Origin: Planctomycetia bacterium
GTDB lineage: Bacteria; Planctomycetota; Phycisphaerae; Phycisphaerales; SM1A02
Length of the DNA stretch: 6,109 nucleotides
NCBI GenBank assembly: GCA_005798965.1
Contig: SYIB01000091.1
Coordinates: 1-6,109 of the forward strand
Reading direction: 5' to 3'
Below the pieces are notes generated by a model. The model worked only from the letters and a program-made list of their open reading frames with translations. It made no database searches and was not told the DNA's origin. A program made the position numbers and the translations under genes. Positions 1 to 5,764 of the stretch are shown piece by piece (positions within the stretch are counted from its first letter, which is position 1; each line of letters starts with the position of its first letter).

Positions 1-789
1 CGCGGCCGCACGCTCGGGATCGTCGGCTACGGCCACATCGGCAGCCAGGTCAGCGTGCTCGCGGAATCGATGGGCATGCGCGTGGTCTTTCACGACATCG
101 TGCGCAAGATGCCCCTGGGCAACGCCCAGCCGCGCGCCACGCTTGATGCGCTGCTTGCCGAGTCGGACATCGTCACGCTGCATGTGCCAAGCACACCCGC
201 GACCGAGCGCATGATCGGCGCTCCGCAACTGTCGCGCATGAAGCCCGGCTCCGCACTCATCAACAACGCCCGCGGCAGCGTGGTCGACGTCGATGCACTT
301 GCGGCTTCGCTGCGCTCCGGGCACCTTTCGGGGGCGGCGCTCGACGTTTTCCCAAAGGAACCCGCGAGCCGCGACGAGGCCTTCGAGAGCGGGCTCCGGG
401 GCCTTGGCAACGTGATCCTCACGACGCACATCGGCGGCAGCACCGAGGAAGCGCAGGAGTCGATCGCCATCGAGGTCGCCGAGAAGCTCGTGCGCCACTG
501 GACCAGCGGCTCGACGGCCAGCGCCGTGAACTTCCCCGAAGTGGACCTGCCCACGCTTCGTGCCGGTCAGGTGCGCATCATGCACGTTCACCGCAACGTT
601 CCGGGGGTGCTGAGCACCATGCACGGCCACTTCGCCCGTGAGTCGGTCAACATCAACGCCGAGTACCTGCAATCCGACCAGCACACGAGCTACGTGATCC
701 TGGACGTCGACCCCTTCGAGGGCGACGGCATCGTGCGGGCGCTCGCCGCGCTGCCTGAGACCGTGCGCATGCGGCTCACCCGGGCCTGA
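1..789 (+). CDS. serA: D-3-phosphoglycerate dehydrogenase, C-terminal part (5' end outside window)
   Basis: Catalyses the first committed step of serine synthesis in the cytoplasm: 3-phosphoglycerate + NAD+ to 3-phosphohydroxypyruvate. The frame is open from base 1, so the gene begins upstream; the first internal ATG is not the start. Of 262 visible residues, 6-14 carry the NAD-binding GxGxxG (GIVGYGHIG). Arg91 (NNARGS), Glu120 (FPKEPA) and His143 (TTHIGGS) have exactly the spacing of E. coli SerA Arg240, Glu269 and His292, so about 149 residues are missing and the whole protein would be about 411 residues, as in E. coli. A C-terminal ACT domain (about 190-262) keeps His197, Asn199 and Asn217, equivalent to the serine-binding His344, Asn346 and Asn364. 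Feedback inhibition by serine is therefore expected. This is the short E. coli-type enzyme, without the extra domain of the longer form. It ends in TGA. Confidence 0.95.
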   Translation, partial: RGRTLGIVGYGHIGSQVSVLAESMGMRVVFHDIVRKMPLGNAQPRATLDALLAESDIVTLHVPSTPATERMIGAPQLSRMKPGSALINNARGSVVDVDALAASLRSGHLSGAALDVFPKEPASRDEAFESGLRGLGNVILTTHIGGSTEEAQESIAIEVAEKLVRHWTSGSTASAVNFPEVDLPTLRAGQVRIMHVHRNVPGVLSTMHGHFARESVNINAEYLQSDQHTSYVILDVDPFEGDGIVRALAALPETVRMRLTRA

Positions 790-828
790 GGGCGGCCAGT
801 CGCCGGCTGGTGGTGCATCGCGCCACGG

Positions 829-852
829 GCATCCCCCAAAGGTCGGGGGTGC
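829..852 (+). terminator. GC-rich hairpin after serA, possible terminator
   Basis: GCA (829-831) and CCCCC (833-837) pair with GGGGG (845-849) and TGC (850-852), with a single bulged T and a 7-base loop. This gives an 8-bp stem 40 bases after the serA stop. No T-run follows, so it is not a classical intrinsic terminator. It could be a U-tract-less terminator, or just a GC-rich structure. It lies between serA and the peptidase gene and suggests that the two are separate transcription units. Confidence 0.3.
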
Positions 853-856
853 GACT

Positions 857-862
857 TACGAT
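857..862 (+). promoter_or_regulatory. Possible -10 element for leaderless peptidase mRNA
   Basis: TACGAT fits the TANNNT -10 pattern and ends 6 bases before the ATG at 869, which would put the transcript start at or next to the ATG. No Shine-Dalgarno sequence lies at a usable distance. No recognisable -35 is present, so this is a weak call. Confidence 0.2.
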
Positions 863-868
863 CCGGCG

Positions 869-2386
869 ATGCTGCTCCACGCCGTCCTCGTCCTGTCCGT
901 CGCCAGTGCCCCGCCCGTGACCGTGCAACGCCCGGCCACCGAAACGCTCCACGGCGAGTCGTTCACCGACGAGTACCGATGGCTCGAGGCGCTCGAAGCC
1001 GAGAGCAGCGAGGTGGCCGCATGGACCACGCTCCAGAACGATCACACGCGCCGAGTGCTCGATGCGCTGCCGTGCAGGGCCTCGCTCGAGAAGGCGCTCA
1101 CGCCGCTCATGCAGATCGGTGGCATCTCGGCTCCGTCGATGCGCGGGAACCTCTACTTCTACTCCGAGCGTTCGGGGACGCAGAACCAGCCCGTGCTCAA
1201 GGTCCGCGAGGGGTTCGACGGTGCTCCGCGCACGCTGCTCGATGTGAACGCGATCGACGGGAAGGGCCTGACGAGCCTCGACTGGTACGTGCCGAGCCCC
1301 GATGGCCAGTTCGTGGCGTTCGGTCTCTCTCGTGCGGGCGATGAGATGAGCCAGCTCCATGTGCTTGCGACCTCGGGCGGTTCGTGGCTCGCCGACACGA
1401 TTCCCGGCAAGGCGGGCTTCGGCGGCTGGGCGCCCGATGGCCGGCAGTTCCTCTACTCGCGGCTGTCGGACCCGAAGGATCCCTACTCGCGCACCGTGAA
1501 GTGGCACCTGCTGGGCATGCATGAGCGCAACGATCCGGTGCTCTTCGTGCAGAAGGAACCCTCGCGCGTGCCCGGTGCCGGGCTGAGCCGCGACGGCAAG
1601 TGGATCACGCTGGGCGTGAGCGAGGGCTGGCAGCGCAACGATCTCTACGTCGCGAGCGTCGATGAATGGCGCCGCACGGGACAGGTGCGCTTCGTGCCCA
1701 TCGCCGTGGGACTCGACGGCCGCTTCGATCCGGCCGCGATCGAGGGCACGACGATGTACGCGTCGACCACCTTCCAGAGCCCCAACGGCCGGTTGCTCGC
1801 GATCGACCTGACCGAGCCCGCGCAGGAACGCTGGCGCACGGTGATCCCCGAGCGCAAGGACGCTGTGCTCGACGGCATCTCGCCGACGGCATCGTGGCTC
1901 GTGGCGTCGTGGAAGAAGGACGTCATCACGCGCATGGAGCTCTTCCGCCGCTCGGGCTCGAGCGCCGGTGAGATCGCGCTGCCCGGCCTGGGCAACGCGG
2001 GCATCGCGACCGAGGAAGACCGTGACGAGGCGTTCATCACCTACGAGAGCTTCAACGAGCCGCGCTCGATCTATCGCACGGTGCTCGAGGGGACGTCGTC
2101 AAAGCTTGCACTCTGGGCGCGCCCGGAGGTCCCTGTCGATCCCACGATGGTCGAGGTGAGCCAGCGCTTCGTGCCCAGCAAGGATGGCACGAAGGTCCCT
2201 GTCTTCATCGTGCACCGCAAGGGCCTGAAGCTCGACGGCTCGAATCCCTGCCTGCTGTACGGCTACGGTGGATTCAACGTGAGCATGGAGCCCGGCTTCA
2301 ATGCCACCAACTGGCCGTGGTTCGAGGCCGGCGGCGTGTACGCACTGGCCAACCTGCGCGGTGGCGGCGAGTACGGCGAGTCGTGA
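869..2386 (+). CDS. Prolyl oligopeptidase N-terminal part (beta-propeller and start of hydrolase domain)
   Basis: This is the 505-residue open part upstream of the TGA. The first 14 residues (MLLHAVLVLSVASA) look like a short signal peptide with a hydrophobic core and an Ala-x-Ala-like end, but with no basic residue at the N-terminus; export to the periplasm is plausible but not certain. Residues near 35 (DEYRWLE) match the conserved N-terminal strap of the family. Roughly residues 75-420 are the seven-bladed propeller that gates substrate by size. The hydrolase domain resumes near 430 with YGYGGFN, which supplies the oxyanion Tyr466 and the S1-pocket Phe469 (porcine Tyr473 and Phe476), and breaks off after RGGGEYGES. 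ATG 869 is chosen because no better in-frame start lies upstream. A protein ending here has no catalytic triad and would be inactive. Confidence 0.75.
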   Translation: MLLHAVLVLSVASAPPVTVQRPATETLHGESFTDEYRWLEALEAESSEVAAWTTLQNDHTRRVLDALPCRASLEKALTPLMQIGGISAPSMRGNLYFYSERSGTQNQPVLKVREGFDGAPRTLLDVNAIDGKGLTSLDWYVPSPDGQFVAFGLSRAGDEMSQLHVLATSGGSWLADTIPGKAGFGGWAPDGRQFLYSRLSDPKDPYSRTVKWHLLGMHERNDPVLFVQKEPSRVPGAGLSRDGKWITLGVSEGWQRNDLYVASVDEWRRTGQVRFVPIAVGLDGRFDPAAIEGTTMYASTTFQSPNGRLLAIDLTEPAQERWRTVIPERKDAVLDGISPTASWLVASWKKDVITRMELFRRSGSSAGEIALPGLGNAGIATEEDRDEAFITYESFNEPRSIYRTVLEGTSSKLALWARPEVPVDPTMVEVSQRFVPSKDGTKVPVFIVHRKGLKLDGSNPCLLYGYGGFNVSMEPGFNATNWPWFEAGGVYALANLRGGGEYGES

Positions 2387-2398
2387 CACCAGGCGGGC

Positions 2399-2956
2399 AT
2401 GCGCGACCGCAAGCAGAACGTCTTTGATGACCTCTACGCGGTTGCCGGCTGGCTGGCCACGAACGGCTACACCAAGGCCGACCGGCTTGCCGTGATGGGC
2501 GGTTCAAACGGCGGGCTGCTGACCGGCGTCGCGATCACCCAGCGCCCCGACCTCTGGTCGTGCGTGGTCTGCCAGGTACCGCTGCTCGACATGCTGCGCT
2601 ACCAGCAGTTCCTGATGGCGCGCTTCTGGGTGCCTGAGTACGGCAGCAGCGAGGAGGCGGATCAGTTCCGATGGCTCCGTGCGTACAGCCCGTACCACAA
2701 CATCAAGAAAGGCCAGCGCTATCCCGCCATGCTCATCACCGCAGGAGAGAACGACACGCGCGTTCATCCCCTGCACGCACGCAAGATGGCTGCACGCCTG
2801 CAGGCCATGGCCGCCAACGACCACGACACCGATCCGATCCTGCTGTGGGTCGATCGCGATGGCGGCCACGGTCAGGGCAAGCCGCTCACACTGCGCGTGC
2901 GCGACGCGGTCGACCGCTGGTCGTTCATCATGTCGCAGACCGGTTGCTGCCGGTGA
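2399..2956 (+). CDS. Prolyl oligopeptidase C-terminal catalytic part
   Basis: This is the 185-residue continuation of the same frame, shown from its first ATG, four codons after the TGA. It carries the nucleophile Ser546 in GGSNGG. Trp587 (RFWVPEYG) stacks on the substrate proline in porcine enzyme as Trp595. Asp629 and Arg631 lie in ENDTRV, and His667 in GGHGQG (numbering of the read-through protein). The AGGCGGG ahead of ATG 2399 ends only one base before it, too close for a convincing ribosome site, so independent translation is unlikely. A fragment starting here lacks the oxyanion Tyr and half the hydrolase fold and should not work alone. Codon choice and motif conservation look as good as in the upstream part, so decay, if real, is recent. 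Confidence 0.7.
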   Translation: MRDRKQNVFDDLYAVAGWLATNGYTKADRLAVMGGSNGGLLTGVAITQRPDLWSCVVCQVPLLDMLRYQQFLMARFWVPEYGSSEEADQFRWLRAYSPYHNIKKGQRYPAMLITAGENDTRVHPLHARKMAARLQAMAANDHDTDPILLWVDRDGGHGQGKPLTLRVRDAVDRWSFIMSQTGCCR

Positions 2957-2957
2957 A

Positions 2958-2980
2958 GGCCCGCGGGCGTCCGGGCCCGC
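2958..2980. terminator. Hairpin in the 24-base convergent gap
   Basis: Bases 2957-2980, between the peptidase and helicase stop codons, are almost all G and C. Two alternative 6-bp stems can form: GGCCCG (2958-2963) with CGGGCC (2972-2977), or GCGGGC (2963-2968) with GCCCGC (2975-2980). Either could act as a bidirectional terminator for the two converging genes. No T-run is present on either strand. Confidence 0.35.
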
Positions 2981-5251
2981 TCAGTTCACGATCTCGAGCC
3001 GTGCGTACTCCGCCACCAGGCTCTTCACGCCTACGGTGCGGAACGCCACACGCAGCGTGGTCACGCTGCCTTGGCGCAGCACAGCCTCGATCTGGCCGAG
3101 GCCGAACTGGCGGTGGCGTACGCGCATGCCCGCCTTCCAGCCTTGGCGCTCGTCCGGATCAGGCTCCCACGCGGGCGCATCGGGATCGATTGCTGCGCCG
3201 CGCGAGCCCCCTGCGAGGTCGCGCCGGGCGACGCGATCGGCCGGCAATTCCTCGACGAACTGGCTTTCCATCGTGGCCTCGCGGATCCCACGCAGCGTGC
3301 GCATGGCTGCGCTCGACAGCACCAACTGACGCTCGGCACGCGTGATGCCCACGAAGAGCAGCCGCCGTTCCTCCTCGAGCTGCGCTGGATCGGCCTGCAC
3401 TCGACTGTGGGGCAGGATGCCTTCCTCGCAGGCGATGACGGCCACGAACGGGAACTCAAGGCCCTTCGCCGCGTGCAGCGACATGAGCGTCACGGCGCCG
3501 GCCTCGGGATCGAACGCATCGGAATCGGCGACGAGTGCCACGCGCTCGAGGAACGCCCGCAGCACATCGACAAGCTGCGGCCGCGGCGCTCCCGGTTCCT
3601 GCGCCGGCATGCGGAACTCCGACGCCGCCGTGACGAGTTCGGCAACGTTCGCACGGCGCTCAGCCGCTTCCTCGGGATCGGCGCTCCCCTCACCGGCGGC
3701 GGCTTCGAAGCCGCTCTCGGTCAGGACGCGCGCCACGTAGCCGCCGAGCATGCCGCCGAGCATCTGCGAAAGGTCCTCATCGTCGACCTCGTGCGGCGCG
3801 CCCTGCATGAGGTCGGCGCGCCACTGCGCCACGTTGGACAGGAATCCATCGATCGCCTTGCGCGCCCGCGCCGTGAGCCCGTCGGTGGCCGCGAGCGCAG
3901 CCTCGAAGCGGAGCCCATGCGCGGTGGCGAGCGCATCGGCACGCGCGATCGTGGTTGCGCCGATCCCGCGCGCCGGCACATTGATGATCCGGCGCAGCGC
4001 GACCTCGTCGCTCGGGTTGGCGAGCGTGCGCAGGTACGCGAGCGCATCCTTGATCTCGCGGCGTTCGTAGAAGGCGGTGCCGCGCACGACAACGTAGGGA
4101 ATCGATCTCCGCCGAAGCTCATCCTCGATCACGCGGCTGAGCGCGTTCATGCGATAGAGCGCGGCCATGCCCTTCCAAGGCACACCGGTTTCGTGCTGGC
4201 GCACCATCTCGTCCACCACCACTCGGGCTTCGTGCCGCTCGTCCAGCGCGCGGATGACCTGCGGCATGGCACCGGCCTCGAGTTCGGTCGTCAGGTCCTT
4301 GTGCTTGCGGCGCGTGTTGTGTCGGATCAGGCCATCCGCCACGGCCACGATGTGGGCCGTCGAGCGGAAGTTCTGGCCCAGCGGGATGACGCCTGCCCCT
4401 GGGAAATGCTGCTCGAACTCGAGGATGTTCGTGATGTCGGCCCCGCGCCATGCATAGATCGACTGGTCCGGGTCACCGACGACCGTCAGGCTGCCATGAG
4501 CCTGGGCGATCCCACCGGCGATCACGAACTGCGCGTGGTTGGTGTCCTGGTACTCGTCGATGAGGACGTGCCGATATCGCTGCTGCAGCTCCCCGCGCAC
4601 CGCAGCATCCTGCCGTACAAGCCGCGCCACCCGCAGGAGGAGATCATCGAAGTCGACAGCATTGCACTTGGCGAGCTCGGCTTCGTAGGCGCGGTAGATC
4701 TTCGCGAGTGAACGACTGGTGAAGTCGCCAGCCTCGGCTGCGTAGGCCGCAGCATCGAGCAACTTGTTCTTGGCATCGCTGATGCGAGAGAGCACGATCG
4801 CCGGGGGCCAATTCTTGGTGTCGAATCCAGCCGCGACAATCGCTCGTTTCGCCGCATCGCGCGCGTCATCGGTGTCGAAGATCGAGAAGCCCGGTGCGAG
4901 CGGCGTGCCATCGCTGGCGGCTGCTGACGGGCTGGTCCCGAAGCGACGCAGCAGCGTGGCGCAAAAGGAGTGGAATGTGCTGACCTGCAGGCCGCGCGCA
5001 CCGGCGAGATCCGCCTCGAGCATGGCGTGCACGCGCTCCTTCATCTCGCCGGCAGCCTTGTTCGTGAAGGTGAGCGCCAGGATCGACCATGGTGCAACAC
5101 CCTGCGCCACCAGATGCGCAATGCGCCGCGTGATCACGCGGGTCTTGCCCGAACCCGGTCCCGCCAACACCAAGAGCGGTGTCGCAGGATGCACCACCGC
5201 GGCGCGCTGGGCATCCGTGAGACCGTCGAGCCATGGGCCTTCCGTGACCAT
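2981..5251 (-). CDS. uvrD: ATP-dependent 3'-5' DNA helicase UvrD/PcrA
   Basis: Superfamily 1A helicase that unwinds DNA in nucleotide excision and mismatch repair and can act on stalled RNA polymerase. All motifs are present in 756 residues: Q motif LTDAQ (11-15), Walker A AGPGSGKT (30-37), Ia TFTNKAAGEM (61-70), Ib STFHSF (91-96), Walker B IDEYQD (231-236), III GDPDQSIYAWRG (259-270), IV NFRS (294-297), V SLHAAKGLEF (591-600) and VI LLFVGITRAE (631-640). FYERREIKDALAYLR and INVPARGIG (395-431) are typical of PcrA/UvrD. The last 50 residues (from WKAGMRVRHRQFGLG) form the Tudor-like C-terminal domain that contacts RNA polymerase in PcrA, which argues against Rep or RecB. The length is usual for the family. 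The ATG at 5251 is the best start; no clear Shine-Dalgarno precedes it. It converges on the peptidase gene and diverges from dcd. Confidence 0.96.
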   Translation of the reverse strand: MVTEGPWLDGLTDAQRAAVVHPATPLLVLAGPGSGKTRVITRRIAHLVAQGVAPWSILALTFTNKAAGEMKERVHAMLEADLAGARGLQVSTFHSFCATLLRRFGTSPSAAASDGTPLAPGFSIFDTDDARDAAKRAIVAAGFDTKNWPPAIVLSRISDAKNKLLDAAAYAAEAGDFTSRSLAKIYRAYEAELAKCNAVDFDDLLLRVARLVRQDAAVRGELQQRYRHVLIDEYQDTNHAQFVIAGGIAQAHGSLTVVGDPDQSIYAWRGADITNILEFEQHFPGAGVIPLGQNFRSTAHIVAVADGLIRHNTRRKHKDLTTELEAGAMPQVIRALDERHEARVVVDEMVRQHETGVPWKGMAALYRMNALSRVIEDELRRRSIPYVVVRGTAFYERREIKDALAYLRTLANPSDEVALRRIINVPARGIGATTIARADALATAHGLRFEAALAATDGLTARARKAIDGFLSNVAQWRADLMQGAPHEVDDEDLSQMLGGMLGGYVARVLTESGFEAAAGEGSADPEEAAERRANVAELVTAASEFRMPAQEPGAPRPQLVDVLRAFLERVALVADSDAFDPEAGAVTLMSLHAAKGLEFPFVAVIACEEGILPHSRVQADPAQLEEERRLLFVGITRAERQLVLSSAAMRTLRGIREATMESQFVEELPADRVARRDLAGGSRGAAIDPDAPAWEPDPDERQGWKAGMRVRHRQFGLGQIEAVLRQGSVTTLRVAFRTVGVKSLVAEYARLEIVN
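3740..3763 (-). repeat. 12-bp perfect tandem duplication inside uvrD
   Basis: GCCGCCGAGCAT occurs twice in direct succession (3740-3751 and 3752-3763). It is in frame and encodes MLGG twice (residues 497-504) in the variable 2B-domain region between motifs IV and V. It does not disturb the frame and looks like a small slippage duplication. Confidence 0.7.
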
Positions 5252-5257
5252 GGGGCG

Positions 5258-5263
5258 AGTCTA
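5258..5263 (-). promoter_or_regulatory. Possible proximal -10 element of uvrD
   Basis: Read on the minus strand, TAGACT ends 6 bases before the uvrD ATG, the same geometry as TACGAT before the peptidase gene. It would yield a leaderless message. The nearest -35-like TTGCCG is 21 bases upstream, which is too far for a good promoter, so this is weak. Confidence 0.2.
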
Positions 5264-5334
5264 GAAGGTGCCGCGACCGGTCCCCGGCAAGTTGTCCACC
5301 GTTCGGTGGCGCTCCCGCCTCGCGCCCTCCATCA

Positions 5335-5367
5335 TGTCAAGACGGCAAGTCTTGACAAATTCTTGAC
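5335..5367. repeat. TCTTGAC inverted and direct repeats, candidate operator
   Basis: TGTCAAGAC (5335-5343) and GTCTTGACA (5349-5357) form a perfect 9-bp inverted repeat around GGCAA. A third half-site, TCTTGAC, lies at 5361-5367, 11 bases (one helical turn) after the copy at 5350-5356. A dimeric transcription factor binding site is the natural reading. It lies just downstream of the predicted distal uvrD promoter, a fit position for a repressor. It could instead be a hairpin in the uvrD leader. I cannot name the regulator; it does not match the E. coli or Bacillus LexA boxes. Confidence 0.5.
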
Positions 5368-5387
5368 TTAGGACGGCGAGCCCAAAA

Positions 5388-5434
5388 GCACGATATTTTG
5401 TGATTCGCGCCCTTGCAACCACTACATGTAGGGC
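5388..5434. promoter_or_regulatory. Candidate NrdR box pair
   Basis: Box 1, GCACGATATTTTGTGA (5388-5403), matches 12 of 16 positions of the published NrdR consensus ACACWATATATWGTGT. Box 2, CCACTACATGTAGGGC (5419-5434), matches 11 of 16, including every position of the core CWA-N-AT-N-TWG within a perfect 10-bp palindrome CTACATGTAG. The gap between boxes is 15 bases, which keeps them on the same DNA face and is the typical spacing of NrdR operators. NrdR is the ATP/dATP-sensing repressor of ribonucleotide reductase genes. Here the boxes flank the promoter of dcd, another dNTP-pool gene, and of uvrD. The match is by eye and no nrd gene is in view. Confidence 0.5.
5390..5418 (-). promoter_or_regulatory. 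Candidate distal uvrD promoter
   Basis: On the minus strand, TTGCAA (5418-5413), a 17-base spacer and TATCGT (5395-5390) form a reasonable sigma-70-type promoter. The transcript would begin near 5383, giving uvrD a leader of about 130 bases that contains the TCTTGAC palindrome. NrdR-like box 1 overlaps the -10 and box 2 abuts the -35. Confidence 0.35.
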
Positions 5435-5440
5435 TATTGT
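5413..5440 (+). promoter_or_regulatory. Candidate dcd promoter
   Basis: TTGCAA (5413-5418), a 16-base spacer and TATTGT (5435-5440) form a plausible promoter running toward dcd. The start would be near 5447, with a leader of roughly 318 bases. Because TTGCAA is its own reverse complement, it is the -35 hexamer of both divergent promoters. NrdR-like box 2 fills the spacer exactly. Confidence 0.35.
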
Positions 5441-5445
5441 GCGTT

Positions 5446-5529
5446 CCTGCCCGTGAGGTGGTGGTTCCCCTCGCAGGTACGAATGCCGCGAAGAAGGCAT
5501 GGTTCTCGGACCATACTTTGAAGCAGTAT
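5446..5529 (+). other. Run of four adjacent hairpins, candidate structured leader RNA
   Basis: Four consecutive stems can form: CCTGC (5446-5450) with GCAGG (5473-5477), extended by GAGG (5455-5458) with CCTC (5469-5472); ATGCC (5483-5487) with GGCAT (5496-5500); GGTTC (5501-5505) with GGACC (5508-5512), a tight loop with one G-T pair; and ATACT (5513-5517) with AGTAT (5525-5529). The last three touch end to end without linkers. The run begins where a dcd transcript is predicted to start. It could be a regulatory leader or a small RNA. It matches no tRNA, 4.5S, riboswitch or other family I know, and 5-bp stems can arise by chance. Confidence 0.3.
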
Positions 5530-5764
5530 TGAAGCCATCCCGCTTGGTGCCGCTCGTTGTGGAGACCCGGCATCCAACCCAAGCGACGATGGACTGGTGG
5601 ATCGTGGGAGCACTGACCAAAGTCGGTGTCACACACGATGGAGACCGGCTGCCTCCTTCATCGGAGTCGGCCGCACAGGCTGGGTGCTTCCAGCCAAGGT
5701 CGTCGATGCCATGCCATCGGCCGCTGCCCGTCGTCGGGTGGTGCAGGAGGAACAGAGAAGATCC

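Larger units (their letters stand above)
869..2956 (+). pseudogene. Prolyl oligopeptidase (S9A) gene interrupted by one in-frame TGA
   Basis: Prolyl oligopeptidases are serine peptidases that cut short peptides after proline. Read through the stop, this frame gives 695 residues, close to the roughly 700 usual for the family. The only defect is TGA at 2384-2386 (codon 506). It sits in the conserved stretch GGGEYGE-x-W-H, where porcine prolyl oligopeptidase has Trp514. A single third-base G-to-A change of TGG explains it. Both parts are in the same frame, and the distance from this codon to the catalytic Ser (40 residues) equals that in the porcine enzyme, so nothing is inserted or deleted near the break. 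The triad Ser546, Asp629 and His667 is intact. The gene could be a recently inactivated pseudogene, a sequencing or assembly error, or leaky readthrough. TGA is followed by C, a poor termination context in E. coli. I favour a recent mutation or an error. Confidence 0.85.
5252..5764. other. Long divergent intergenic region between uvrD and dcd
   Basis: About 513 bases with no gene I can support, visibly richer in A and T than the flanking coding sequence, especially 5335-5440. From the uvrD side it holds a perfect short hairpin (CCACCG-TT-CGGTGG, 5296-5309), the TCTTGAC repeats (5335-5367), the paired NrdR-like boxes with divergent promoters (5388-5440), and a run of hairpins (5446-5529). Between 5530 and 5740 I see no clear signal. 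Open frames crossing the region on either strand match no family I know, and some overlap dcd out of frame. A very small protein gene here cannot be excluded. Confidence 0.6.

Noticed and set aside
776..1522. Minus-strand open frame of 248 codons over the serA end and the peptidase start
   Set aside because: Antisense to recognised coding sequence of both genes, low-complexity Arg/Glu/His-rich composition, no family match.
2384..2386. Selenocysteine or a reassigned TGA codon in the peptidase
   Set aside because: The family has Trp here, not Cys or Sec, and I see no convincing SECIS-like stem-loop just downstream. TGA is used as the true stop of serA, the peptidase and uvrD, which rules against a code in which TGA means Trp or Gly.
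3071..4711. Long open frame on the plus strand (546 codons) opposite uvrD
   Set aside because: It lies wholly antisense to an intact helicase with every motif in place. Its product is rich in Arg, Ala and His with no recognisable domain, as expected for a shadow frame in GC-rich DNA.
5352..5380. TTGACA (5352-5357) and TTGACT (5363-5368) as -35 elements of a plus-strand promoter
   Set aside because: No acceptable -10 lies 15-19 bases downstream of either. The hexamers are better explained as parts of the TCTTGAC repeat.
5446..5540. tRNA-like cloverleaf from the run of hairpins
   Set aside because: No 7-bp acceptor stem closes the run, no TTCGA-type T-loop or anticodon-arm arrangement is present, and the stem lengths do not fit a tRNA.
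5337..5636. Minus-strand open frame of 99 codons across the divergent promoter region
   Set aside because: It runs through the operator repeats and both candidate promoters and resembles no known family. Its Cys/His-rich tail (CSGCKGANHKISC) looked zinc-finger-like at first, but the spacing fits no finger I know.
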